From positions 123,710 to 187,709 of the forward strand of contig JAFEMH010004884.1 of NCBI GenBank assembly GCA_022495995.1: a stretch of DNA of 64,000 nt. Reading direction: 5' to 3'. Source of the DNA: Adenophora triphylla var. japonica. Its lineage: Eukaryota; Streptophyta; Magnoliopsida; Asterales; Campanulaceae. Positions 10,441 to 19,816 of the stretch are shown here, piece after piece. The notes under the pieces are model-generated. The model saw only the letters and a program-made list of their open reading frames with translations, did no database searches and had not been told where the DNA came from. How positions within the stretch are numbered: position 1 is the first letter of the stretch; every line of letters starts with the position of its first letter. A program made the position numbers and the translations under genes.

Positions 10441-10800
10441 GCTAGTGGATCGAAAAGTGCCACTGAAAACTGGAAACTGGAAGTTGGGACCAAGATGGGA
10501 CCGGTAACAAAAGGAAAGCTACGGATAAGAACCGTAGAAAGGAGGTACTGCAAGCAAGTACCAGAATAAGAATTTCGATAACCGCAAGAAGGGGAACAAA
10601 ATTGATGCCCAAGGGTGAGGAACTACTGGGAAATGCCAAGTGTGCGAGGGGGAGCACAAGACTGATGAATGCTGGTATAAGGAAAAGAAATGTTACAATG
10701 GTGACAAGATGAGACATTCGCAGTGGAAGCACCCAGAACCAAAGGAAGCTGAAATTGCTCAAGGAAGAAAAGATGATAAAAGAACCGGTAGTGGTTGTGG
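10440..10800 (+). pseudogene. Gag C-terminal fragment with zinc knuckle, Tekay (copy A)
   Basis: From 10634 the frame shows CQVCEGEHKTDEC, a retroviral-type zinc knuckle (CCHC order, spacing one short of the usual CX2CX4HX4C), then CYNGDKMRH, where the second Cys of a repeat knuckle is replaced by Gly. Upstream residues (NKNFDNRKKGNK) are basic, as expected of gag C-termini. An in-frame TGA lies just before the knuckle. The knuckle would bind RNA during packaging in a working element. Confidence 0.55.
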
Positions 10801-11137
10801 ACGAGTGTTACCATGATTGTCAAGGACGCAAGAGCCACCAATGATTTTGTTGAAGATACAAGTCAACTCTATGCTAGTGATGTGTGTACATTGTTTGATT
10901 CTGGTGCTACACATTCAATTATTAGTGCTTGTTTGGCAAAGAAAACGAACTTGGAACTTGAGGCGTTAGAATTACCTCTGGTCATAGGTACTCCGACGAG
11001 AGAGTAAATTCCTATTTCATATACATATAAGTGTTGTCCTTTGAAAATATGAGAAAGAGAACTCAAAGTTGATCTTACCGAGTTAGAAATGAATGAATTT
11101 GATATCATCTTGGGAATAGATTGGTTAGCTGCTACCA
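10795..11137 (+). pseudogene. Aspartic protease (retropepsin) fragment, Tekay (copy A)
   Basis: The sequence CTLFDSGATHSIIS holds the catalytic DSGA motif, and FDIILGIDWLAA is the conserved ILGxDWL of plant gypsy proteases. The frame is interrupted by TAA at 11005-11007 and further stops. The segment after ILGIDWLA runs directly into the middle of RT, so the rest of the protease and the first part of RT are deleted. Confidence 0.7.
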
Positions 11138-11221
11138 TGCCAAGATAGATTACTTCAAGAAGGAAATTTATTTCAGATTACCATCAGTTAAGAGTAAAGA
11201 AAGAAGATATTGCAAGGACGG

Positions 11222-12140
11222 CCTTTAGGATAAGGTACGGTCACTACGAGTTTTGGTTATGCCATTCGGATTGACTAATGCGCCAGCAGCATTCATGGAA
11301 CTGATGAATAGGATATTTCAGAAGTTCTTAGATAAATATGTGATTGTATTCATTGATGATGTTTTGGGTATATTCAGAAACCAAGGGAGATTATGAAGAG
11401 CACTTGAGGTTAGTACTGCAAATTCTGAGGGAACAACAATTGTATGCTAAATTCAAGAAGTGCGAATTTTGGCAAAAAAAAAATGGTATTCTTAGGACAT
11501 GTGATATCTAAGGATGAAGCTGCAGTGGATCCAAGAAAACTAGAAGCTATAATGAATTGGGAAGGACCAACCACAGTTAGTAAGATAAGAAATTTCTTGG
11601 AATTGGCTGGTTACTATAGGAGATTCATTGAAGGATTCTCTAAGTTGTCAGGACCGTTAATTAGGTTAACGCAAAGAGGAGCAAGGTTCGTTTGATCAGA
11701 AGAAGGTGGAAAGAATTTTCAGGAATTAAATCAAAGATTAGTGTCTGCACCAGTTCTTACGTTACCATCTGGATCAGACGAGTCTATAATTCATAGTAAT
11801 GCTTCGCTTAAAGGATTAAGCTGCGTATTGATGCTGAATGATAAGGTGATAGCCTACGCGTCAAGGAAATTGAAAAACCGTGAGAAGAATTACCCGACTC
11901 ATGTTGTAGGGTTAGCAGCAGTGGTGTTTGCAATTAAAAAAAAATAAAATTTGGAGACATTACTTGTACGGAATGACTTGTCAGATTTATATATATCATA
12001 AGGGTCTTAAATATATTTTCACTCAAAAGGAACTTATTATGAGGCAAAGGAGATGACTAGAATTACTTAAAAATTATGATTGTACCATTTTGTATCACCA
12101 GGGAGGCCAATAATGTGGCCGATGCATTGAGAAGGAAGAA
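11222..12140 (+). pseudogene. Reverse transcriptase (C-terminal half) and RNase H, Tekay (copy A)
   Basis: [19 protein letters not shown] and VIVFIDDVL (catalytic FIDD form of YVDD) are typical of Tekay-type RT, followed by [26 protein letters not shown] and LAGYYRRFIEGFS. RNase H follows with VLMLNDKVIAYASRKLKNREKNYPTH. The frame has a shift after FIDDVL, a poly-A-associated shift near 11467, a TGA at about 11694 and several stops after 11945. The RT fingers and part of the palm before [12 protein letters not shown] are missing. Confidence 0.8.
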
Positions 12141-12144
12141 TCAG

Positions 12145-12474
12145 GGAACCTTAGCGACATTGATTTCTAAGGGGGTAAGAGTATAGAACAAAGTTGAAAT
12201 TACCGGTTTAGAGGTACGAGTTAGTGGATATTTAGCTCGGTTGATCGTGAAACCTGCGCTTCTGGATAGGATTAAGGAAGCACAAGGATTGGAGGAAAGG
12301 GATGTCCTCATGGGCAAAGGACAAGGTAAAGATCTTCGTATGGGCGAAGATGGGATCTTAAGGTATAAGTCGGGAATTTGGGTACCAGACAACCGAGACA
12401 AAAAAGCGAGAGATCTTACAAGAATCACACTATTCGAAATTTTCTGTTCATACCGGGAATACAAAGATGTATAG
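12145..12474 (+). pseudogene. Integrase N-terminal region, Tekay (copy A only)
   Basis: LIVKPALLDRIKEAQ and GEDGILRYKSGIWVPDN match the segment that links RNase H to the integrase zinc domain in chromoviruses. The His/Cys residues of the zinc finger are degenerate or lost. This whole segment is absent from copy B. Confidence 0.55.
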
Positions 12475-12571
12475 GAAATTAATGGGTATCTGTGATAATT
12501 GGAATTGATTTTTGTGTTCTCGTACCTTGAACACTACATATACTATTATTATGTCCATTTGATGAGGACTT

Positions 12572-12845
12572 TGTATAAATTGGTCTAGACAGATTGAAAT
12601 GGCCTTAATATTAAATGAATTGGTCTAGACAGATTGAAATGGCCTTAATATTAAATGAATTGGTCTAGACAGATTGAAATGATCGTAATGTTGAATGAAT
12701 TGGTTTAGACGAATTGAAATGACCTTAATATTAAATGAATTGGTCTAGACAGATTGAAATGACCTTAATGTTGAATGAATTGGTTTAGACGAATTGAAAT
12801 GACCTTAATGTTGAATTAATTGGTTTAGACGAATTGAAATGACCT
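12572..12845 (+). repeat. 40-bp minisatellite inside Tekay integrase (copy A)
   Basis: About seven head-to-tail units of 40 bp, consensus ATTGGTCTAGACAGATTG plus AAATGACCTTAATATTAAATGA. Two variants alternate (GGTCTAGACAGATTG and GGTTTAGACGAATTG). It lies between the integrase N-terminal region and the catalytic core and cannot encode a normal integrase. Confidence 0.85.
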
Positions 12846-13017
12846 TAAATTCTATAGATGTGATTATCATGATGCATCCGGATAAGGGAGCGCTTTGATA
12901 AAAGCGCAGGGAACCTTATTCAACGATCGCCTGAAAAGGGTATATCGTAGTCACCTAGATGAAAGGTGCACCAATACTTAGAATTGACAGACATATGTGT
13001 ATAAAATCTCTATAGGT

Positions 13018-13702
13018 TAATGGTAGAAGTACCACTACTTGTTATTTGGAAGAGTATCTTTCATTGTCAATGGAAATGGGAGAATATAGCAATGGACTTA
13101 GTGGTTGGATTACCAAAGTCGTTGAAAGGTCATAACGCGATTTGGGTCATAGTGGAAAGACTTATGAAGTCGGCTCACTTACTGCAAATTATGGTACAAC
13201 ATATTCGAAATGATTAGGGACTGCACAAAGTAGGCAGAAATCTTACGCAGACAACCGACGACGCGACCTAGAATTTCAAGTGGGAGATCATGTATTTTTG
13301 AAGATTTCACCAACCAAGGGTGTCATGAGGTTTGGTATAAAAGGAAAGTTGAGTCCAAGGTACGTAGGACCATCTGAGATCTTGGATAGAGTTGGAAAGG
13401 TGGCATATCGATTAGCCTTACCACCTGTACTTGCTGGGGTACACAATGTATTTCACGTATCCATATTAAGGAAGTATATGGCAGATGCAAGTCATGTAAT
13501 TGAATATAAGCAGCTAAGGCTTCGGACGGATTTAAGTTATGACGAGAAACCGATTAAGATTGTAGACCGGAAGGACCAGAATCTGTGAAGGCGAGTTATA
13601 CCGTACGTGAAGGTACAATGGAGCAACCACTCAGAACGTGAGGCGACATGGGAGCTCGAAAGCGAAATGAGGGAAATGTATCCCGATCTCTCCAAAAATT
13701 AA
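13018..13702 (+). pseudogene. Integrase core fragment, C-terminal domain and chromodomain, Tekay (copy A)
   Basis: [15 protein letters not shown] carries the first catalytic Asp and [16 protein letters not shown] follows. A deletion then removes the DNG and Glu part of the core. FQVGDHVFLKISPTKGVMRF, YVGPSEILDRVGKVAYRLAL and VFHVSILRKY are the C-terminal domain. The end (RVIPYVKVQW, EREATWELESEM) is a chromodomain, which targets integration to heterochromatin in chromoviruses (known). A TGA before RRVIPYV separates them. The ORF ends at 13702. Confidence 0.8.
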
Positions 13703-13732
13703 GGTACGTTTAGTTTGGAGGACCAAACTCTT

Positions 13733-13747
13733 TTAAGGGGGTAAGAA
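13733..13747 (+). other. Polypurine tract, Tekay (copy A)
   Basis: The purine-rich sequence AAGGGGGTAAGAA lies immediately before the right LTR, as expected for the plus-strand primer. Confidence 0.6.
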
Positions 13748-16169
13748 TGTAAAGACCCGAAAAATTTTGAAATATTTTTTTTAGTATTATTTTAATTATA
13801 ATAATAATAAAATAATACTCCTTAATTGAATTGGACTTGGGTTAATTAAATGGACCAATTTATTTAATTAAATCAAGTGGGCTAAGTTGTGCTTAGGAAG
13901 GCAAAGGGGCCCAAGGAGGTGAAAGCCTAGGATATAAATATTAAACCTCATTATTATTTTCCTCATAACCTTTCATTTAGTCAAAGCAAAGATTTTTTTT
14001 TTTTTTTTTTTTTAAAACCCTAGAGAGGGAGAGGCGGCGGCTGAAGCTTAGAGGAGGAGGTGACAGCCGTTTTTGGTCTTCTTTTGGCCATTGTTCCTTC
14101 ATCAAAAATCAAGGTAAGATGATTACCTAAAACCTAGTTTTTATTTCATTCAATTCCGAATTAAATTGAATTAGTTATGATTTTTCGAAAGTTTAAAACT
14201 ATTTAATTCTAGGTTTAGCCATTCTTGGATTTCTAATGCTTTAATCTTAGGGTTTATGTAATAAATTAAGGGTTTGATTATTGGGGAATTGTAGGTTATA
14301 ATGATGTAACCCTAACCCTAGTTCATATTATTGTGGAAGTAAATCAATCTCAATTAATATGATTAAAAGTATTTTATTTAAAAGAGTTTATAAATTAAAT
14401 GATGTATTTAATGTTTAGAAAATAAAAAGAGGAACAAAAATCATGTTTTTGAAACTCCCATGGCTCGGCCGAATTGGCCTAGAGTGATTTTGGGTGTGTT
14501 TCCTTTTAAGTGTTAAGCTTTTGGTTTGTTTTGTGTGAAAACAGTTAGTTTTTAAACTGAAAAGGGACCAAACTGCAGAGTTTTCAAAGCTGAAAGGATT
14601 TTTCAGTTAAGTTATTAACTGAACAGTTAACTTCAGGACTGAACTGAAAATTTCAAAGGTTCTGAGGGACTGTTCTGTGATTTTGAAAATCTGAAGGACT
14701 GTTTTGCAATTACTGAAAAGTTGAAGGACTGTTTAGTAATTTTCCAAAAGTTGAGGGACTGTTTTGTAATTTTCTAAAAGTTGAGGGACTGATTTGTAAT
14801 TTTCAAAAGTTGGGGGACTATTTTGTAAAATTGGAAAGTTAAAGGACTTTATTGAAATTAAGAAAACCTTAAAGAAATCTTTTGGAATTTAGGGGAAGTC
14901 CAAAGACTTTAAAGGGATTATATCAAAGGAAAAGAAGAATAATAACACTTTAAGAATACTAAAAGACTTAGGTTCCAAAGTGTTAGAGTTTCGAAATAGA
15001 AAGTTTCTAAGTTTAAGAAACTGCTAAATTAGGAAAGCTTCTAAAAATAGAAGGTTAGTTAACCAATTAAGGTGAGTCTAAGAATAACTCATAGGTTAAC
15101 TAAGGAAAGGAAGTATAGGTGCATTAGAAGTAATAAAAGATTACTTGTGCCTAAAATATGTTATTACGTGATTGTAGATTTCGCGTAAAGGGCGTTGCTA
15201 AGCAAGGAAGCGAAGCTAAGGTAAGGAATTACGATCCTAAGTACTCTTGTATATCTATTTCGTTTGGAAACTCCATTGAGTCTTTTCAAAACGTGAATGC
15301 TATCTGTGGCTGATAGTAATTTTTAAAATACTCTTACGAAATGAATCGTCATTGGAAATTCCTTATTCTATGATATGTTTTTGTTCATGGAATATCTGCA
15401 AATATTGAAATTGCTATGTGTATTCTTGTACCTCTGAATGCACTGTACGTAATAACTAGTATGCATTATTATTTACTAGTTATGAAATTATGTTTAATGA
15501 GAAAAGCATGTATTATGAAAAATCGACATCAATGTAGGTGATCGATATGGGAATACTCAATGTAGGGTATAATCCATGTAATAACTAGTATGCATTATTA
15601 TTTACTAGTTATGAAACTATGCTTAATGAGAAAAGCATGTATTATGAAAACACGACATCAATGTAGGTGTTCGTTGTTTTTGGGTATACTCAATGTAGGG
15701 TATAACCCATGGAATTGACGGAAGTCTGAAAGTATAACAAAATTGTAGTTGCCACACTTTCTTTGTTATGAAATATACACATATTTGTTGTCTATAAACT
15801 ATCCTTGAATATAATTTTTTGGATTCGTTCATTCTAGTCGTCTCCTCATTGTATCGATGAGACCACGTATGAACTTACTGGGCATTGTTCGCTCATTCCT
15901 TCATTTTCTTTTTCCCTCAGGATCGGAATAGAAAGGAGGAGAACCGTCATCAGGAAGAGACGGAGCAATTAAGTAGAATAAATGAATTATTTAATGATTC
16001 CGAATTTCAGAACTTTTATTAGTATTAGTTATTGTACTTAGCCGTTACATCTAATTTTTCCGCACTTATGTAATGGTTTGAATTAAGTTACCGTTGTAGA
16101 TCCGTCGTTTGGGGGTATTTATTTATGTTTATGGAATTATGGAAATTATGGAAATTCGGGGTCGTTACA
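13748..16169 (+). repeat. 3' LTR of Tekay element (copy A)
   Basis: 2422 bp with the same ends and internal 130-bp tandem pair as the left LTR, and a TATA box at 13933-13940. It is longer because of an extra block at 14534-14884. Confidence 0.9.
14534..14884 (+). repeat. Extra block with ~30-bp tandem repeats, only in right LTR (copy A)
   Basis: The block contains about six degenerate units of AGTTGAGGGACTGTTTTGTAATTTTC. It is absent from the left LTR at the matching point near 7650, where flanks share TTTTG. Confidence 0.75.
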
Positions 16170-16689
16170 CCTCCATTGTTGGCGACAGGTGGGGGCAGTT
16201 TACAGGCCTTAATTTGGGAGAGAAAGGATCAATTTCTTCATGAATGGATGGGTAGGAAACAACTGCTCCTACCAAGAATCCTTTATCATATTCGGCGGCT
16301 TTGAAGGGTGATCGTGGGGTGGATGGGATTTTTTTGAATCCTTTTGAAGGATTGGATGCCCCACTTAGACCTACATCGAAGATTGATGGTACCAATGCTT
16401 TGATTCTCACTGATAGAGAAGTCCAAGCAGCTGTGGAAAGATTGAAGTATACATTGGTGTTGAAATTCTCGGTGGGTAGACCACAGCTTAAGGTAATTTA
16501 CGATCACATTAAACAGATATGGGGCTTGAAAGATAATTTCAATGTGGGTTTGTTGGAACCTAGACATGATCTTGTTTATATGTCAAGCAATGATGATTTT
16601 ACAAAAGCTTTGGCCAGAGAATATAATGTTATTGCAAATAGCAGTTTTCGATGTTTTCGTTGGACATCGGACTTCGATTTTACGGTTGA
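16170..16689 (+). pseudogene. LINE ORF1 distal part with DUF4283 domain (copy A)
   Basis: After the Tekay target duplication the ORF resumes (LLATGGGSLQALIWERKDQF). It shifts frame near 16270 and continues with a DUF4283-like domain: VLKFSVGRPQLKVIYDHIKQ, IWGLKDNFNVGLLEPRHDL and FRCFRWTSDFDF. This domain is typical of plant L1-type LINE ORF1 and zinc-knuckle retroelement proteins. The ORF ends where telomere-like repeats begin, so ORF2 is not present here. Confidence 0.65.
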
Positions 16690-17331
16690 TAACCCTTGTA
16701 CCCTAACCCTTATACCTTATACCTTATACCCTAAACCCTAAGTCGTATACCTATACCTTAAACTCTATACCCTAAACCCTAAGTCATATACCTTTACCTT
16801 ATACCCTATACCCTAAACCATAAGTCATATACCTATACCTTATCCCTTATACCTTAAACCCTATACCCTAAATCTTATACCTTATACCTTAAATCATATA
16901 CCTATACATTATACCTTATACCCTAACCCTTATACCCTATACCCTAAATCCTAAGTCGTATACCTATACCTTATACTCTATACCCTAAACCATAAGTCAT
17001 ATACCTATACCTTATCCCTTATACCTAAACCCTAAACCCTATACCCTAAAACTTATACCTTATATCCTATACACTAAACCCTAAATCATATACCTATACA
17101 TTATACCTTATATCCTAAACCCTATACCCTAAACCTTATGCCTTATACCCTATACCCTAAACCCTAAGTCTATACCTATACTTATACCCTATACCCTAAA
17201 CCCTAAGTCATATACCTATACCTTATCCCTTATACCCTAAACCCTATACCCAAAACATTATACCTTATACCCTAAATCATATACCTATACATTATACCTT
17301 ATACCATTTATCATATATCTTATACCCTAAA
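16690..17331 (+). repeat. Degenerate telomere-like tandem array (copy A)
   Basis: A mix of CCCTAAA, CCCTATA, CCTTATA and longer units such as CCTAAGTCATATACCTATACC. The plant telomere unit CCCTAAA is recognisable but strongly diverged. It directly follows the truncated LINE. Confidence 0.8.
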
Positions 17332-17645
17332 AATAAAAATAAATAAAGGATAGTCCGTCCCTCTTTTCTTTTATATAATTTCGTTTGTTTAGTTTTTTTC
17401 TATACCTTTTTGAAAAAAATGTATATAGTAAACAAAAGTCTAAAATATTATTTTCTATTAAATAAAAAATTTATAAAAAATTAAAAATAAATAAAGGATA
17501 GTCCGTCCCTCTTTTCTTTTATATACTTTCGTTTGTTTAGCTTTTTTTCTATACATTTTTTACAAAAATGTATGTAGTAAACAAAAGTCTAAAATATTAT
17601 TTCCTATTCAATAAAAAATTTATAAAAAATAAAAAATAAATAAAG
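17332..17645 (+). repeat. Two tandem ~150-bp AT-rich units (copy A)
   Basis: AATAAATAAAGGATAGTCCG begins one unit near 17337 and a second near 17487, followed in both by CCCTCTTTTCTTTTATATA and TGTATAGTAAACAAAAGTCTAA-like sequence. It adjoins the subterminal region of CACTA-2 and is probably part of that element. Confidence 0.7.
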
Positions 17646-18272
17646 GACATGTCTCTAAATTAGAGACAGATTTTGAACACGTCTCTAATTTAGAGACAAA
17701 TACTAAATCTGTCTCTAAATTTTAGAGATAGATTTTGTATCCGTCACTAAATTAGAGACTGATTAAAAAAATGTGTCTCTAAATTAGAGACGGATTAAAA
17801 TTCGTCTCTAATTTAGAGACAACTTCAAAATTTGTATATGTCTCTAATTTAGAGACGGGTACAAAATTTGTGTCTAAACTTTGGAGATAGATGTTGAATC
17901 TGTCTCTAATTTAGAGACGGATTAAAATCTGTCTCTGATTTAGAGACAGATTCAACATCTGTCTCCAAAGTTTAGAGACAGATTTTGTATCCGTCTCTAA
18001 ATTAGAGACATATACAAAATTCGTCTCTAATTTAGAGACAGCTTCAAAATTCGTCTCTAAACTAGAGACAGATTCAGAATTCGTCTCTAAATTAGAGATG
18101 AATTCTGAATCCGTCTCTAAATTGGAGACAGATTCCAAATCCGTGTCTAAATTAGAGACATATTTTGAATCTGTCTCTAATTTTTGGGTCTGTCTCTAAT
18201 CTGTCTCCAAATTAGCTACAGACTCCGTCCGTCTCTAATTTTCCGTCTCTATATTCGGTTTTCCTTGTAGTG
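17646..18272 (+). mobile_element. CACTA-2 transposon, 3' terminal region (copy A)
   Basis: It ends TTTTCCTTGTAGTG at 18272; the reverse complement starts CACTACAAGGAAAACCG, a classic CACTA end. Before it lies a dense array of the palindromic motif GTCTCTAAATTAGAGAC and variants, which are subterminal repeats that bind the transposon's own protein in this superfamily (known). No left end starting CACTACAAGG is visible, so only the right end is identified. It sits inside the transposase gene of CACTA-1. Confidence 0.8.
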
Positions 18273-19410
18273 AAATATTCATGCCCCGGGTTCTCAGAGA
18301 TTCAGATAGAGAAGGCTTTCAAGAAATTAGTTGCTAAGCGATACAGTGGTAAAATATTTGAAATGAAACAAAAGTGGTTAAAGGATGGTTTGCCTTCAGC
18401 TAATTGCACACCAAGTGAATGGGAGCAGTGAGAAGCACATTGGAGAAGTGAGAAATTTCAAAGAAATTCAGAAATAGCAAATACTAACAGGAACTCAAAA
18501 GCAGGGCATGGAAGTGTACATACGGGGGAAACTATCAACTTCAGCGATACTTGGCACCGTATGGTAAATTTACTTAATTTACTTTCGTTTGTAAATTAAC
18601 CAGTACTCTATTTGATTCATATATTGTTATTATTTGATAAAATTTTGAATTTATAATTTTTTTATATGTTAAGAAAAAAGAAACATGGAGATAAGGCTGA
18701 TGCAGCTGCTGTATTTATTGGTATGCATACTACGGAGGCTCCTGATGGCTCAGGCCAAAATGGATTAACCCTTATTACTGGGGCTTTTATGTAAGTGTTA
18801 ATAGTATTTTCTATTAGTAAATTATAAATTATTTAGTTAAAGAAATATTATTTTTTATCATATTGGATAATGTTTTTTTTTTGTCGGGAAGAGTATTAGA
18901 AGCGTGTTCGTGAGGATGCTATTGAAAAAGGAAGTATGGATACTGAGAGCACTGAGCGGCCCGCATTTCGTGAAAAACTTTGGAATGCCATTATCCTCAA
19001 AGAAAACCAACCAAAGGGAGATCACTTGCCTGGATTCGGACCACATAGTGCTGAGTTTTTTGACATGCTATTAAGCAGCCATACTACACAATCCTTTTCT
19101 TCTTCCAGTAGTCAGAATGTGGATCAAGAGACATTCGATGCTCGGGTTCAGAAAGAGGTACAAAGTCAAGTGGAGATAGAGCGTCAAGAGCGAGAAGTTT
19201 CATATCGTCAATTGGAAAGCAAGTTTGAGGAACGTCTTCGGCAAGAGCGAGAAGTTTCGCAATGACAGTTTGAGAAGCGCATGCAACAAGTAATGACAAC
19301 CATTAATTTGCAACAACAACAACCTACTAGAGGTAATGCCTCTGCCTTATCAGTCGGTCAAAACCTTGATTTGTATGGTGGTCTTGACACTAGTAGGTGA
19401 AGTGGTGGTG
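18273..19410 (+). pseudogene. CACTA-1 Transposase_24-type (Ptta/En/Spm) gene, 3' part (copy A)
   Basis: Exon-like stretches encode IFEMKQKWLKDGLPSANCTP and SEWEQ (then TGA where Trp is expected), RSEKFQRNSEIANTN and DTWHRM, then after an intron KADAAAVFIGMHTTEAPDG, and after another intron QKRVREDAIEKGS with a Gln/Arg/Glu-rich coiled coil up to 19262. This matches the plant Ptta/En/Spm transposase-associated family (Pfam Transposase_24). Intron starts GTAAAT and GTAAGTG are visible near 18561 and 18791. The 5' part is cut off by CACTA-2. Confidence 0.7.
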
Positions 19411-19732
19411 GCGGTCATAGTTATTAAACTTGTGTTTTATTTGGCTTGTAATCAAACTTATGTAGTTTTTATGTTGTTTTTTAGAATTTGGTGAACGTTG
19501 AATTTGTTTTTTTTTATATTTTTTGTGAATGTTTAATTGAGTTGTATCTGAATATTGGTATTTGGCTATTTGAACAGGTTGCTGGTGGCTTTCTAAGTAA
19601 TTCATTTTTTTTAATTCTGTACAATTTACCGACGGACTGCTCTGTCAGTAAATTGGGTACAATTTACGGACGTAATACGTTCGTCGGTAAATACAATACA
19701 TTTACCGACGAAATAATCCATCGGTGGTAGTA
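19411..19732 (+). mobile_element. CACTA-1 right terminal region (copy A)
   Basis: It contains inverted subterminal motifs TTTACCGACG and CGTCGGTAAA, and ends ATCGGTGGTAGT, close to the CACTA consensus end. The final G is replaced by A. Immediately after, Y reverse transcriptase begins. The left end is not found in the window. Confidence 0.6.
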
Positions 19733-19816
19733 AGTTGTCGACGAATTATGAAGTCAAATCTTTTGTTGATGGTTTTGCTGGGTATAATCAGATCAAGATG
19801 GCTGAAGCAGATCAAG
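19733..19816 (+). pseudogene. Element Y reverse transcriptase fragment (copy A)
   Basis: It encodes NYEVKSFVDGFAGYNQIKMA, the start of the RT palm in Tat elements. It is cut on the left by CACTA-1 and on the right by the duplication junction, after which the reading frame changes to X integrase. Confidence 0.8.

Larger units (their letters stand above)
6858..16169 (+). mobile_element. Ty3/gypsy chromovirus, Tekay/Del-type, complete but decayed (copy A)
   Basis: Two LTRs start TGTAAAGACCCG and end GGGGTCGTTACA. They are flanked by the 5-bp target duplication CCTCC (6853-6857 and 16170-16174), with a Met-tRNA primer site after the left LTR and a purine tract before the right one. Domain order is a gag zinc knuckle, protease, RT, RNase H, integrase and chromodomain, the order of chromoviruses. 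The gag capsid region and the N-terminal half of RT are not found and all frames are interrupted, so the copy is not autonomous. It interrupts a LINE ORF1. Confidence 0.9.
1..19816 (+). repeat. Tandem segmental duplication, copy A (left end outside window)
   Basis: Position 1 aligns with 21137 and the two stretches stay collinear up to 19816 versus 40147, with scattered substitutions, small indels and two larger differences. The same nested series of elements is therefore present twice, head to tail. The copy A equivalent of 19817-21136 must lie before the window start. The offset falls from 21136 to about 20331 because copy B has lost 432 bp and about 355 bp (net) at two places. A local assembly error cannot be excluded from sequence alone. 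Confidence 0.9.

Noticed and set aside
10442..11138. - strand ORFs of 70-106 codons over Tekay gag and protease
   Set aside because: They are opposite to recognisable zinc-knuckle and protease frames and carry only hydrophobic shadow translation.
12572..12845. CRISPR-like look of the 40-bp repeats
   Set aside because: Units are directly contiguous with no unique spacers, and the setting is a plant retrotransposon.
17911..18138. - strand ORF rich in ETDSES/NLET repeats
   Set aside because: It is translation of the GTCTCTAAATTAGAGAC subterminal repeats of CACTA-2, not a gene.
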